Shown here: positions 24,501-35,300 of the stretch, one piece after another
Layout of the letters: each line of letters opens with the position of its first letter
Numbering within the stretch: position 1 is the stretch's first letter
NCBI GenBank assembly: GCA_944548615.1
Contig: OX155967.1
Location: 19,327,554-19,391,553, forward strand
From: Micropterix aruncella
Taxonomy: Eukaryota; Arthropoda; Insecta; Lepidoptera; Micropterigidae
Direction of reading: 5' to 3'
DNA length: 64,000 bases
The notes under the pieces: model-generated
What the model was told of the DNA's origin: nothing
Databases searched by the model: none
The model's input: the letters and a program-made list of their open reading frames with translations, nothing else
Program-made: the position numbers and the translations under genes

Positions 24501-25447
24501 TGATCGAGGACGATACCTATAGTCAGTTGTTCCTTTGGCGGGGATATCGGCGCGATATAGAACCTCGTATCCTAAAAATGTCCTCTTTAATATTCGGTTC
24601 TCGGTCATCCCCGACATCAGCCCTCTATATCCGAAATAAAAACGCTGAACGTTTCAAGAATCAGTACCCTCTAGCAGTGGAGGCTATCACAGACCATCAC
24701 TTTATGGACGACCTTGCTTTCGGGTCTTCTTCAATAGAAGAAGCTCGTAACGTGATAAAAAACATAATTTACATCCATCAACAAGGGAATTTTTTCTTAA
24801 AGGGCTGGGCGTCTAATTATCAAAGCGTTTTGAATGAAATACCCGAAGAAAGGAAAGCTACCCATAATATTGCTCTGGAGAAAGGAGAGATAAGCTCTCA
24901 ACGGCTTTTAGGGTTAGAATGGTTGCCAGAAAGTGACCAACTTACATTTAATTTTAGGTTAGAAAAACTCGATGACGCCTTAAAAACGGGCCAGAGAGTG
25001 CCAACGAAACGAGAGGCTCTTAAGGTAGTAATGTCAATTTATGACCCACTCGGGGTATTAAGCCCAATAACTATCCGAGCCAAAATTCTAATGCAAAAGG
25101 TGTGGACCAGCGGTGTAGCCTGGGATGAGGAGGTCACACAAGATATTTTCAAAGGTTGGGGTGAATGGATAAATGCCCTTCGCTCGGCGAAGGACGTAAG
25201 GATTTCACGCTATCACGGCGTAACAAAGAATCCCTCCGAAAATAGACAATTACACATATATTGTGACGCGTCTCAAGAGGCTATGTGCGCTGTCGCGTAT
25301 ATGAGAATAGCCAGACCAGGCGAAGAACCGACCACATCCTTTATCGCAAGTAAAACCAGAGTCGCGCCGTTAAAAAAAATGACAATACCGCGTTTAGAAC
25401 TGACAGCAGCACTATTAGGCGCCGAACTAGCGAAAAAAAATCACTAG
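21596..25447 (+). CDS. BEL/Pao Gag-Pol: gag, protease, reverse transcriptase, start of RNase H
   Basis: 1,283 codons, starting at the first ATG after the 5' LTR. Residues about 20-115 form a charged, coiled-coil-like Gag segment. Residues 177-239 are three copies of a 21-residue Ala/His-rich repeat. About 288-440 is a DUF1759-like capsid region (ELPPFSGDPLQFLAFKSIF). Two zinc knuckles follow at about 505-553 (CPNC...H...C and CFKC...H...C). The retroviral-type aspartic protease motif LLDSGST is near 623. The reverse transcriptase has FTADI near 956 and the catalytic FMDD at 1,036-1,039. RNase H starts near 1,219 (YCDAS). The frame ends early, inside RNase H, straight after an A8 run, and the remaining domains continue in the +1 frame. 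This looks like a one-base insertion or homopolymer error; a translational shift is less likely but possible. Confidence 0.95.
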   Translation: MESTAEKSNVSRRTWSQSSRRSERVQEVKEASEQLRRVTREQAKVAAEKKKLESEAITQREQLRATEEIATAKRRSEAAGAAAAIQVQHADLEAELQMLEADRQHALRVLDVVSEAYDSEKSGEWETRSYADLEETAGRTTLWAETQAPLTSYSEPDQIKPRNEERYRGRREEESDEAMQLEAGAAAPHGATHRAAHEGMRLEAGAVAPHGATHRAAHEGMRLEAGAAAPHGAAHRAAGGEIATEADAAAIDAAAAAGSSTGDGSDDSASKKLISQVCRVISIASSKPQYNKELPPFSGDPLQFLAFKSIFNQSTEVIGLNDEQNLLRLQSAIRGRARDCVSGLLLSPANVGEIMKTLETLFGNPNVIIQRTLADLRKTRDLSEFIEAEELLQFACQVKNLVATVKSVNRIEHLWNPELLGSLVAKLPKNLLTLWLGDKGRGKPDEPVIIRFASWLETLAIDSQDAGIGPLDSGRKNQVVARDKKYKQQNHKNYVLNMTEQSRMKCPNCTGDHFLSKCERFKKLSLDSRWGVVKSLKRCFKCLAPSHGRKNCPAYKRFPRFKYHFLLTAADAALGGTEIITATAEGETQTGAIVAHTVANNRVLLQVLPITLIGPKGRKVVYALLDSGSTVSIIDREVAQELNIRGPPTNMEVCGIGSMKTSSKGAETVSFQIRGELGRKVFDVQAYSIAALNLPKLKNLSAAASDFDTLTAVKVDKISDVQPRLLIGANCWELIVSRGLRRINDELSLSKTLLGWVPVGRVSVDRQNDALHSFCLSDSGSNDASLQRLLEENLRLEQDWPNKKRELADSVRSKKLLESTTSLNGGVWHTGLLWRDDRRVLPDSRPMALARLHAVERKMDRDRTYGDAYCQKMDKYLAEGYAEEVDPSKLAGRTDIWFLPHLGVCSAAKGNKLRIVHDAAASVKGVSLNSLLITGPDYNQSITGILFRFREHPVAFTADIGDMFMRIKVIEDDTYSQLFLWRGYRRDIEPRILKMSSLIFGSRSSPTSALYIRNKNAERFKNQYPLAVEAITDHHFMDDLAFGSSSIEEARNVIKNIIYIHQQGNFFLKGWASNYQSVLNEIPEERKATHNIALEKGEISSQRLLGLEWLPESDQLTFNFRLEKLDDALKTGQRVPTKREALKVVMSIYDPLGVLSPITIRAKILMQKVWTSGVAWDEEVTQDIFKGWGEWINALRSAKDVRISRYHGVTKNPSENRQLHIYCDASQEAMCAVAYMRIARPGEEPTTSFIASKTRVAPLKKMTIPRLELTAALLGAELAKKNH
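22124..22312 (+). repeat. Three in-frame 63-bp repeats within gag
   Basis: Each unit encodes 21 residues of the form E-G-M-R-L-E-A-G-A-x-A-P-H-G-A-T-H-R-A-A-H. The units differ at a few bases. GC content is far above the rest of the element. The in-frame unit number suggests copy-number change by slippage without loss of the reading frame. Confidence 0.9.
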
Positions 25448-25493
25448 CGAGTACAAAATTAAATTTCATGAAAAGATTTTATGGACAGACTCG

Positions 25494-27287
25494 ATGAACG
25501 TACTTTGGTGGATACGTTCACGTAGCTCCGACCACCAACAATTTGTCTCTAACCGTCTGGGAGTATTGGACGAACTGACTACCCCGGAGGAGTGGAGATG
25601 GTTAAGCGGAAATAGTAATCCTGCAGATGAAGCTACGAGAGCGAAGTCAAAAATTGACCTCTCGCCCGAGAGCCGTTGGCTGAATGGTCCTGAATACCTT
25701 AGACAGCCACCAGAGGTATGGCCGGCAAAGGTTCCCCATCAACCCGGGGAAAAGGATAAGATATCCCTCGAGTATAAACCATTGGCGGTATTTGCGCTAC
25801 ACGCTGTACCTACGAGCACAATAGAGGTCGCGAGATTCTCCCAACATCGCAGATTATTGCGCGTAGCCGCATACGTTAGGAAGTTTATTCAACTATGTAG
25901 AGGTGCCACGAATAACTGCATTTTAAACGGACAAGACATTGCCAGCGCTGAAATAATATTATTAAAGGAGTCGCAGAGTCGTTCTTTTAAGAAAGAAATA
26001 GAACTTATACGAGTGAAAGGGACTTTACCTAGGAATAGCCGTTTGATAGGTTTAAATGCGTACTTAGACGAGCGGGGCTTAATAAGAGTAGGCGGCCGCA
26101 TCGCAAATGCGCCGGGTATACCACACGACACTAAGTATCCCATAATACTTGACGGCCGGGATCGCTATACACAACTACTGGTGGTAAGAACTCATGAGGA
26201 GATGGCTCATTCCGGGGTTGAAACGACATTGGCCAGCCTACGCCAGAGGTTCTGGCTAATTAGTCCCCGTCAAACGGTCAAAAAATTTATATACCAGTGT
26301 ATGCTGTGCAAAATGAGAAGGGCAAAACCAGTCACAGCGTTGATGGGACAACTCCCGATGTCACGTTTGCAGCATCATACGAGGTGTTTTAACGCCGTAG
26401 GCGTAGACTACTTCGGGCCGGTTCAGGTGACTATACGAAGAAAAGTGGAGAAACGATATGGCGTGTTGTTCTCTTGTCTAACCACACGAGCGGTTCACAT
26501 TGAATTAGCATATGATTTGTCTACTAATTCGACAATACAAGCGATAAGAAGATTCATAGCCCGGCGGGGCAAACCAAGGGTGATAATGTCAGATAATGGA
26601 TCTAATCTAAAAGGTGCGAGTGCCGAATTGAAGAAGGTCGTTTCAGAGATTGACGATGAACGTATCCGTGAACGTTTAAGTAACGACCAGATTGACTGGA
26701 GGTTTATACCACCTGCTTCTCCCCATCATGGCGGCTGCTGGGAATCGATGGTTAAGTCAGCCAAAAGAGCTTTGTACGCCATATTGAAAGAAAGAGCGCC
26801 TTCTGTGGAAATGATGCAGACCTTATTGGCTGAAGTGGAGTCAATCCTTAATCAGCGGCCTATCTCGCACATTACTATAGACAGTCGAGACCAGGAGCCA
26901 CTTACGCCGCAAAGCTTTTTGTTAGGACACTCTAACAGCACCGCTATGGGTAAATTTACCATTGGAGATTTATGTAACCGTAAACAGTGGAGACAGACCC
27001 AAGCTCTAGCTGACGCTTTTTGGAATAGGTGGTCTAAAGAAGTACTACCTATGCTAGTCTCTCGACCTAAATGGAAGGAGGTACAACCTCCACTAAGGGT
27101 GGGGGAACTGGTGTTAATATTGGATCCCTCTCTAGAAAGAGGAAGATGGCCTCGCGCTATAGTAACGGAAGTCTACCCTGACAAAACAGGTGTTGTCAGG
27201 ATAGTAGATGTAAAAGTCGACGGAAAAAATTATCGCAGGTCAATAAGCAAACTAGTTAGATTAGAATTGTCCGCCCGAATAGAATAA
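25494..27287 (+). CDS. BEL/Pao Pol remainder: end of RNase H, integrase, DUF5641-like tail
   Basis: 597 codons from the first ATG in this frame; in reality the frame continues upstream towards the A8 run. Residues 1-55 are the RNase H/connection end (NPADEATR). The integrase zinc-binding HHCC domain lies at about 232-275 (H...H...CMLC). The catalytic core has D305 (GVDYFGP), D367 (SDNGSN) and E417 (WESMVKS), an intact D,D,E triad. The C-terminus (about 490-590, FWNRWSKEVL...GRWPRA) is the DUF5641-like domain typical of Pao integrases. It ends 79 bp before the 3' LTR, leaving no room for an envelope gene. Confidence 0.94.
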   Translation: MNVLWWIRSRSSDHQQFVSNRLGVLDELTTPEEWRWLSGNSNPADEATRAKSKIDLSPESRWLNGPEYLRQPPEVWPAKVPHQPGEKDKISLEYKPLAVFALHAVPTSTIEVARFSQHRRLLRVAAYVRKFIQLCRGATNNCILNGQDIASAEIILLKESQSRSFKKEIELIRVKGTLPRNSRLIGLNAYLDERGLIRVGGRIANAPGIPHDTKYPIILDGRDRYTQLLVVRTHEEMAHSGVETTLASLRQRFWLISPRQTVKKFIYQCMLCKMRRAKPVTALMGQLPMSRLQHHTRCFNAVGVDYFGPVQVTIRRKVEKRYGVLFSCLTTRAVHIELAYDLSTNSTIQAIRRFIARRGKPRVIMSDNGSNLKGASAELKKVVSEIDDERIRERLSNDQIDWRFIPPASPHHGGCWESMVKSAKRALYAILKERAPSVEMMQTLLAEVESILNQRPISHITIDSRDQEPLTPQSFLLGHSNSTAMGKFTIGDLCNRKQWRQTQALADAFWNRWSKEVLPMLVSRPKWKEVQPPLRVGELVLILDPSLERGRWPRAIVTEVYPDKTGVVRIVDVKVDGKNYRRSISKLVRLELSARIE

Positions 27288-27355
27288 GCCATAGATATAA
27301 ATAACGTAGATTTAAGGTAAATAATTCGTAAAATAAGTTAATGGCACGTTGCCAT

Positions 27356-27366
27356 GAGCGGGGAAA
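27356..27366 (+). promoter_or_regulatory. Polypurine tract
   Basis: GAGCGGGGAAA directly precedes the 3' LTR (TGTACG at 27,367), the position where plus-strand DNA synthesis primes in LTR retrotransposons. Confidence 0.75.
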
Positions 27367-28465
27367 TGTACGAATTATCACTTGCATTATCTAATATGGG
27401 TGGCTGTTCGCGAGAGATCGATTCTTAGAAGCTTATATTCCTCTTTCACACGCTCGAGCCACCCCATAACAGACATAAATAACAGACACTGAAACAAAAT
27501 ACGGCTCATTCAAATATTAAAATCATCCGCAAGGAAGTCCTAACTAAATACGCAGGACAAAATTCCATGAAAGGTCCTGGTAATAATATATCGCCGTCTT
27601 TAAGGGCCGAAGACCCCTAATTAATTATCAGCCTGTCATTTCTCGCAGTGGATATATCGAGGGTGTCGACCGATAACAAAAAATCGTAAACGCGGCAAGC
27701 CGCTCGCGCAACCCTCTTATATTAAAACAAATGTGGTAATCTCAAAATAATCGCAATGTTTGAGGTAATTAGGAGGCTATTAATTATTCGACTGAAAGCT
27801 TGGATAAAATCAAATACTTATAATTTTGCTAGCTATTCGAAGGAATTTTAAGTACTAAATATGATGTATTGTTAATGTTTAATCTACATATTTTCGCTAT
27901 AAACCTAATGAAAATGTAGTAGTAATACATATTATAGAAAATTACCTTCAATTAAGGTGATATTAATTTAAGTTAAAAATGTAAGCCTGATTGAATAATA
28001 TGTACTCTCGCTAAGCCACACCCCTTAACCCTCAGTAGGCCGGTCTCTTACCGCCGCCATTGCCTTTTAACCAATCACGGGTTAGAGTGGCGGGGCTTTA
28101 GCGAGGCTAGTGAACGATTTTGGAAAATCGAACAGTCACAAAAATACCGAGGTCGAGAATGAACGACCCTTAAGCGGCGGGATAATAGTTGTACATACGG
28201 CAGCCCTTGGCTGGTCTCGTACTCGCGCGCATAATTTAAGTGTATACTGTAACTCACGAGTAAATTGAAGGACAATAAACGTTCTTTTGAAATAAACTCT
28301 TTCACTGTGTGATCATCTAATAGAGTGTGAACCAGATACGGGAGACTACTCGGCGGCCAGGAAGAACGAGAGAACGCGAAGGTAAATAACATTTACAGTC
28401 CACAAAAACCACCCTTCAGCAGTGGGAGAAACTCACAGAAAAATAACTGATGGATTTTATAACCA
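27367..28465 (+). repeat. 3' LTR of the BEL/Pao element
   Basis: Same length as the 5' LTR and almost identical to it. Followed by the duplicated target CCGGG, then by the continuation of the interrupted reverse transcriptase. Confidence 0.95.
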
Positions 28466-28955
28466 CCGGGAGAAAAGGGACATGACCCTCGCTTCATGGA
28501 CGCCGGTTGAGATCAGAAGATCACCTGCTACTCACTATACCTAATCACAGCACTGACTTCTTCTCATTCTTTTTCACCGTGGATGGAGCCCGTCTTTGGA
28601 ATGCTTTGCCGAAAAATGTCAGAAACGCGCAAGCCATAATAAGTTTGAAACTCAGACTAAGAGAACATTTAAAATCTTCCACATAAATTCCCTTTCCCTT
28701 CCCATTCTCCTCCTTATTAAACCTTAGCGTCCTTATAGATTATTTTGGTGTGGCACATTCTATGCCCACAAAGTGTAAAATGTATGTTTCTTTCTAACCA
28801 ATTGTTTTTTGTATTTGCCTCTTTATCTAGGTTAAGTTATGTAGCATCTACTCGCACAGAATGTTGTTACAATAGTGTAGGTTAGCTCTAAAATATTGCC
28901 TGAAGGCAATAAGCTCGCTTTTTTGTACGAATAAAGCATTTTATTATTATTATCA
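28466..28955 (+). pseudogene. Non-LTR reverse transcriptase, right part, with 3' UTR and ATT tail
   Basis: Direct continuation of the element cut at 20,434. After one target copy the frame goes on (EKRDMTLASW) and, after a frame change, ends in GARLWNALPKNVRNA...LREHLKSST and a stop at about 28,685. This is the standard C-terminus of Jockey/CR1-like elements. The 3' UTR carries GGCAATAAGCTCGC and ends in a TTATTATTATTAT tail at about 28,940-28,955. A second, reversed copy of the same 3' end lies at about 48,855-49,070. Confidence 0.8.
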
Positions 28956-29358
28956 TTAAACCGACTTTAACCACGATTTTAACTCAAGAAGTTAGAAAGT
29001 TAGAAATTTCTGAAGTAAAAAAAAGTTAAAAATGTTTATCTTTCAATTAAGCTTTAAATTCTTTTTCTTTTTTGTCTCAGTCACGCTATACTTATGTAGC
29101 TTGAATCCCGATTTGTGTATTAAATAATATTAGACGTATTCACATCAACACAGTGATTTCTATGTATGATTTCTAGTCGTTAAAGATAACATAGTCGTGA
29201 CTGGGGTGTAAAACATATAAATCGTTAATGCTGCTGATAACATTTTTTTTAGCGTTATGTGGAATTGGTGCAAGTGCATCAAAGAAAATTTCTTTGACAA
29301 GTCGTATCAAAGAAATGCATTGATATTTATTATATAGTGCTAAAAAGTAACTGCTTCA
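28956..29358. other. Upstream region of the first GH1 gene
   Basis: AT-rich, no repeat family recognised. A TATATA string occurs about 25 bp before the proposed ATG, too close for an ordinary TATA box, so the transcription start was not placed. Confidence 0.4.
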
Positions 29359-29399
29359 ATGATCGTCTCAACGATACTATCTGCTCTGTTCCTACTGAA
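29359..29399 (+). CDS. GH1 gene 1, exon 1: signal peptide
   Basis: Encodes MIVSTILSALFLL plus two bases, followed by a strong donor GTATGT. An in-frame TAA lies 18 bases upstream, fixing this ATG as first. It was chosen over another hydrophobic ORF at 29,228 because it gives the needed phase-2 junction to exon 2 and matches the exon 1 design of the second gene (44 bases, phase 2). Confidence 0.72.
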
Positions 29400-32300
29400 G
29401 TATGTATTTTTTGATATAGATACTTTTTAAAATCCAGATTGCTTTTCGAGTGACTATTTATACTTTATAAGTGGTATCCTCAGTGGCATACTTTCAGTCC
29501 TGTAACTGAGGATAGTGATATATGGGGGAAAGATAGATAGATCGATAATGGTATGGTACAAAATGGTTCGATACAGTTTGCAAAGAAGGTGCACATTTTA
29601 ACCGTTTTCAAAAAAAGGAGGAGGTTATCCATTCGGTTGTATCTCTTTTTTTTAATGTTTGTTCCCTCAGAACTCTGCCATTTATGAACCGATTCAAAAT
29701 ATTTTTTTTTATTTGAAAGGATATACTTGCAGATTGGTCCAATTTTTAAAAAGCGAATTACGGAACGAATCTCGCACTTAGCGGGAGCAATAACGGGCAC
29801 CTCCATATTGGAAGGCTGCTGAGCCAAGACTAAGCTGCGCAGTGAAGCGCGGCCGGTCGAAATCGAGAGTGGGGGAACAGCCGCGCACAGCGGTGTACCG
29901 GATTTCGCCCCGCACCCTGTGGAACTCGATCTCTTTGGCAACTTTTCTTCTGGATCAACCCTCGTAAATAATAATAATAATGAAATAAATATAATAGTTA
30001 TTTTATATGCTTAATAATTTATGTGATGCATTCACATTACATTTCCTACTAGCAGTATTTTAATATCTTAAAAAAAAAGAAATGAACGTCGTTGCCCTCG
30101 TGCGCGGTAAATGGCGGTCGCCATATAATAGTCTAGTCAAATTTTCTGAAAATCGAACTTTTAGAAGCCAACTCATGTAACTTTTGGGAAACTGGTATTT
30201 TCTCCCTATTTCAACCATGTTGAATCCGAAAATGACGGTTGCCGAAGCGAAATCCTGACCGGAAGTGGGATATCCAAGATGGCGGTCCCGAAACCCGAAT
30301 TCGGTGCTGTAAAGCCCCTCTTTGACATAGGAACGCGTCCAAAATGTCTAGATGTATGTTTTTGAGCATGGGGAATTAAAAAATACACTGTAAAAAAACA
30401 TTGATCCGGTATTTCAAGATGGCGGCCAAGATGGCGCCAGCGCCATATTGGCCTATTCCGTCGTACAAACGAACGTGACGAGTCTCAATATATACTTTAA
30501 AACAATATTGAGCTAAAGTTTGATTCAAATCTTTTCTAAAATCGAACAAACAAGCGACTTTTTGGCAACAAGAACATACAGAAACTAAAAAAGATTACTT
30601 TGTGTCTCCAGAATTAGGACAGGTACGTTTGCAGGGAGAGTACAGAGTTTTATGCAAGGGACGTTTTTTTTCCTGCAACTGCAGTTCTGTGAGTTACAAA
30701 ACACTTTACAGTGGCAAACAACAACTTCTGGGCACGGCTTAGGAATAACTGTTCATCGACTTTATTTATGAAACGAATATTCAGATAAAGTAAGACCCTG
30801 GATGCTTGCCAGGAAAGTCGTGGGGTGACACAACCTTTTTTTTGTATTTCCAGCGGCTGGAAAGTAGGAGAATCTGCCGTTCAGTTTCCCGAAGACTTTC
30901 TTTTCGGTGCAGCAACAGCGGCTTATCAAGTTGAAGGAGCATGGAATATCTCAGGTATATTAAAAAAATATTACATTTCGCCGTTTGTTTACTCCTGGTT
31001 ACAAATGTAACCAAAATACCACTTAGGGCAGTTTCACATTTCGCCTGTCGGCCGGTTGCGTGCGTGTTCCATTTTGTTTGAGATAAAAAGCGATGATAAT
31101 GCGTTGTCATTTTGGTGACGCAGCACGTTAGCGCTGACAGTTTAAAGGAGTTGTATGGACGGTAATTTGCGACAGCACTGCGATGCACTGCACTGTGTAG
31201 ACGATCTCAAACAAACTGAAACGCGATATGCGTGATATGGTCAAATAATCGGCTAACCGGCGAGCTCTGAAACGGGTGTTAGGCGTATTTCGCGTATTAT
31301 CATCTGTTCATTCCTCGCCGCGCCGTTTATCAAATACTATCTGACCCGTGCCCACTTTGTTGGGCGGTAAAACTTTTTACTTGTGATGAAATTATGAGTG
31401 TGGTTTGGTTAGTACTGAGTGCTATGATTTATTTCCTGACTGCCAAAAGAAGGGTTACATTTTTACTGCATATGTATGTATGTATTTGCATGCCAATTTG
31501 ACTATATACCGTTATTTGTGAGTATCTTCTTGTGAGTGTCTTATTTGTGAGTGTCTTATCTCTTTAACCATTTATGCCGTAAAAGTGAAATTATATGCAG
31601 TAAAAGGGAAAAGTCTTTTGTTTTAAACACTTGAGACGATAAATTTACTTATTTTGATAAGAATTCATAATTGTTGATAATATGACCAATAAACATGACC
31701 TAACGATTTAAATTATTTTTTTAATATAAAATACTTTTTTTTGTGACTTAAATATAAAAGTTACATATGCTGTCGCTGACTTTTTTGTAGGCATTATCAA
31801 GCTCTACAACTTTTCTCTAGAACTTAATCATATATCTCTCATCGTTAAGGCAGCGTTAGTTAGAAACCTTTTCGTTCGACCGTTTTTTCCGACTTTTTGG
31901 AAATCCGACTACCACGAAAAAGTCTTTTCATTTTTTGGATTAATATATAGCCTATGACACTCACAAATAACGTGGCTTTCTATTGGTAAAAGAATTTTCA
32001 AAATCGGTTAAGTAGATCCAGAAATTACTTCCTCACAAACTTTAACTCTTTATAATATTAGTATAGATTGGCCTGATATATATCTACAGGTTTAGGGGTG
32101 GGTCGTCGGGCAGGGAGCCGTTGATTGGGAGTGGGGGGTGTTGGGGTGGGTTGTTGGGGTGGGGGAGGCGAAGTTGGGAGAAGGTTGGGGGGGGGGGGGG
32201 TGGGGTTGAAGGGGGTCGTTGGAGTGTTGTGAGGATTTTGTTCGCGAGAGGAGAGATGTTGTCTGCTTGCCGGGAAAGCTTTGGGGCGAACAAACGATTT

Positions 32301-35300
32301 CTTTTTTGTATTTCCGCACCAATTCAATCTAGGTTTCGCGTCAAGGCAGTTCAATTCTGATATTTTAAACATTTGATGGTAAATTTTGTAATATATTAAA
32401 GCTCTAAAAATTCTACACTTGAACATGAAAAACATTAAAACGGAATGAAATGAGTTAATTGCAACTTTTAAGAAAAATGGGAAAAATGCTTTTTGGAAGT
32501 TATTTGTTAAATATATAAAGCTTTAGGCAAAGTCTAATCTTATTCATACTAAATGAAAAGCATATTTATTTCGCGCTTAAAAAGACTTTAATAGTTATAG
32601 TCGACCTCAACTATATATAGGGTTTTCAAGTGTTTAAAAAATCAAAGGTCCAGGTTTTCTCAAAACTAAATAAAAAGTGGGACAAAGGATGTAAAGATGT
32701 AGTATTAAACCTGAAAGATGCTCTACCATTGTATAACGACCAGTTATATTCTTTCAGGAAAAGGTGTAAGTATATGGGACCAATTCACCCATGAACATCC
32801 TGATAGAATGTTGGGAAGATCCAATGGTGACGTGGCAATGGATTCGTACCATCTCTACAAAAAAGACGTAGCCGCTCTCAACTACCTGGGCGCCAAGGCT
32901 TACAGGTTTTCCCTATCCTGGTCTAGGCTGCTTCCCGATGGATTTATTAATAAAACTAGCGCTGACGGTCTACGATACTACAATGCTCTGATTGACGCGT
33001 TGTTGTCGAATGGGATAGAGCCAGTGATCACTATCTACCATTGGGATACACCGGAACCATTGCAGAGGTAAGAAACATATCATAGCGTAAAAGTAATGGC
33101 GAAAGAATTACTCTTTTTGGGTTGAATCACTGATCACACCTCAACAAGACAGTGCGCTGTAAATATGGTTAATATTTTCTTTATTGGACTTGATAAGGAA
33201 GCATAGATGGTTCCTAATAATTCCGTGTAGCTTGAGTGGTGTTGGCCAATATTTATGTCACCTTGGCCTGCCCAACTAATGGTTCATCTCGCATCCTGTA
33301 GCCTTTTCGTAGATATATTTAATCTGTCAGGGCCGCTGTGAGTTTCTTTTAACAGCTGTGATCTGCAGTCGAGTTGGTAGGGATCGGAAGTTTGCGGATT
33401 CGGAGGAACACCTCGGGCGGAACTAAGCGGTTAGTACACTGTCCGGTTTGCTATCCACGCTGCCCATCCAGCGAATAACCGTGAGGGGGGGAGGGGGGGC
33501 GCTTGAGACGTAAGTTTCCTATGATAGCGGGGTTAGTTGTCGACCTAACGTCATCTATCCTTGAGACGAATCGTTGGCCACCCGATCCCGAGTGAACATA
33601 ACGGGCAAAGGGCGCCCCGGTACTATCAGATAATTGTCAAATTTCAGGCGACTAGTCGATACATAGGCCTCAATCGTTTTAATAAATTGCCTGATAGATT
33701 AAAGGCTATTAATAACATCGATATTTTCAAGAGAACCATCCGGGTTTATCTTCTTAAAATCAACATGTATGCGCATAACGACATTTTAATATATTGCGTG
33801 AACAGCATCGTACTTAACAATTTAATTTAATATATTCTCTTTTATTGTCAATTGTTTTATTGTAAATTGTTACTTTATAGCCTTTGTAATTAATTGAAAA
33901 GTTTGAAGGAATTTTATATGACCTTTGTTAAATTAAGTGACTAGTTTAAGACTAATTTAATGTCATTACACAGCATTAATGGTTGTAATGGACATAAATT
34001 CTCTTTATCTACTACCAGAGCCAGATTTGGTCAGATTTCTTCGTCCCCCGGTCTGGTCACCGGTTCGAGGTCGCTTGCGCGGCCTCTACCTGACGTAAGC
34101 GGTTATTCAGTTTGAATATTTTGCAGACCGAGGCGCCTTTGCTCGCCAATTCTAAGATATCATAGGAAACATACAACTCCAGACTCCCCCGGTTATTAGC
34201 CGGAATGTGTAAGCGTAGCTCACACAGACCGCCCAGGCCAGACCGCCTGAGGTATTCCCCCAAATCCGCGGTCTTCTAATCCCAACCCCCTTTCGATTGC
34301 AGGATCACAGCCGTAGCAGAAGCGCACAGCGTCCCTGGCAGGGTAAAACCCTATATTCTACCCGGTACTAAAGTATTTTCTGCACCGACCTCGGTACTAA
34401 CTCATGCAGGCGAGGTTGACTATTGGCTGGGATAATTGTTAACCTTTGTTTTTATCGAGCTAATGGGCCCTGTTGCAGTTTGGACGCTAAGACCCATATG
34501 TAGGGTCGGCCAAATGCACAGGTCAACACCTGTCCGGCGGGCTCCACGCAGAAGTGCGAGCCCGGGTAGGACTCTGGCCTGCGGACCAGTTTCCCTTAGG
34601 AGTCAACCTTCGGGCGCTCTTGGACAGTTTGCGCACCGTGCGGCATCAGCCTATCGATTGTGCATTGCGAGCGACAGCTGGGAGAGTCTGGAAACAGTAT
34701 TGTTTCCTATAAAGCCGGTGTAGTTGTTGACCTTACGGAAAATGCTCTTGATACGACCATTCGGCTATCCGATACAGGGTAGAGCAGGGCAAAGGACGCC
34801 ATGGTCCGCGATAGATTCGGTAGACTCCGTATACAGCTACGTGAGGGAAAGGGCTATAATGTCCCTAAGTCTCTATGCTCATTCCAGGTTAAAAAAAATA
34901 TCGAATATCGGTATAACCTCCTGGGGTGACAAGTTCGCCCTTTGAAGATGACAATTCCAAAGTGTTCTCCCCGTACCGCACAACCCTTCGCTCCGTTGAT
35001 TTATGCTAGAAAAACTATTTATGCCTATTTTACACGACTGCCCAACAAAAAAGGAGTGTAATGTGTTAAGGGTTCATCTGTGTATGTCTTCCGTTTCTTT
35101 ATTCTACCATAACTTTTAAACGCTTGAACCGATTTAGAAGTGTGTGCTAGTGTTAGAATCGTTATGTCAACCCGAGTGTCATAGGTTACGATTACTGACC
35201 AAATATCTAGTAGGTACATAATCGTCTAAATGTCCAGATGTCAATAAATTAACATACATATAACGTGTTTAGTGTAAAATGAAAGGTCTGATTGAGTAAA

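Larger units (their letters stand above)
20435..28465 (+). mobile_element. Complete BEL/Pao LTR retrotransposon, 8,031 bp
   Basis: Two 1,099-bp LTRs (20,435-21,533 and 27,367-28,465; both start TGTACG and end ACCA) enclose gag-pol. The target duplication CCGGG flanks both sides (20,430-20,434 and 28,466-28,470). By eye the LTRs differ at only about two bases (AATGATAATG/AATGAAAATG and GGTGAGATT/GGTGATATT), so the insertion is recent. The domain order gag, protease, reverse transcriptase, RNase H, integrase and a DUF5641-like tail is that of Pao elements. No envelope-like ORF follows. The coding region is in two frames offset by one base at an A8 run (25,433-25,440). Confidence 0.96.

Noticed and set aside
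21143..28392. 105-codon reverse-strand frame present twice (21,143-21,460 and 28,075-28,392)
   Set aside because: It is inside both LTRs, which explains the duplication; no similarity to any protein recognised.
29228..29323. Signal-peptide-like ORF MLLITFFLALCGIGASA as exon 1 of GH1 gene 1
   Set aside because: It has only a weak donor in the phase needed for exon 2. The ORF at 29,359 gives the correct phase with a strong GTATGT donor and matches the layout of gene 2.
32058..32435. Pro-rich frame on the reverse strand
   Set aside because: Complement of the G-rich tract; low complexity only.
34056..34320. Possible tRNA-like or rRNA-like gene in GC-rich DNA
   Set aside because: I could not fold a cloverleaf or match conserved rRNA segments by eye; the block continues into an R2 copy.
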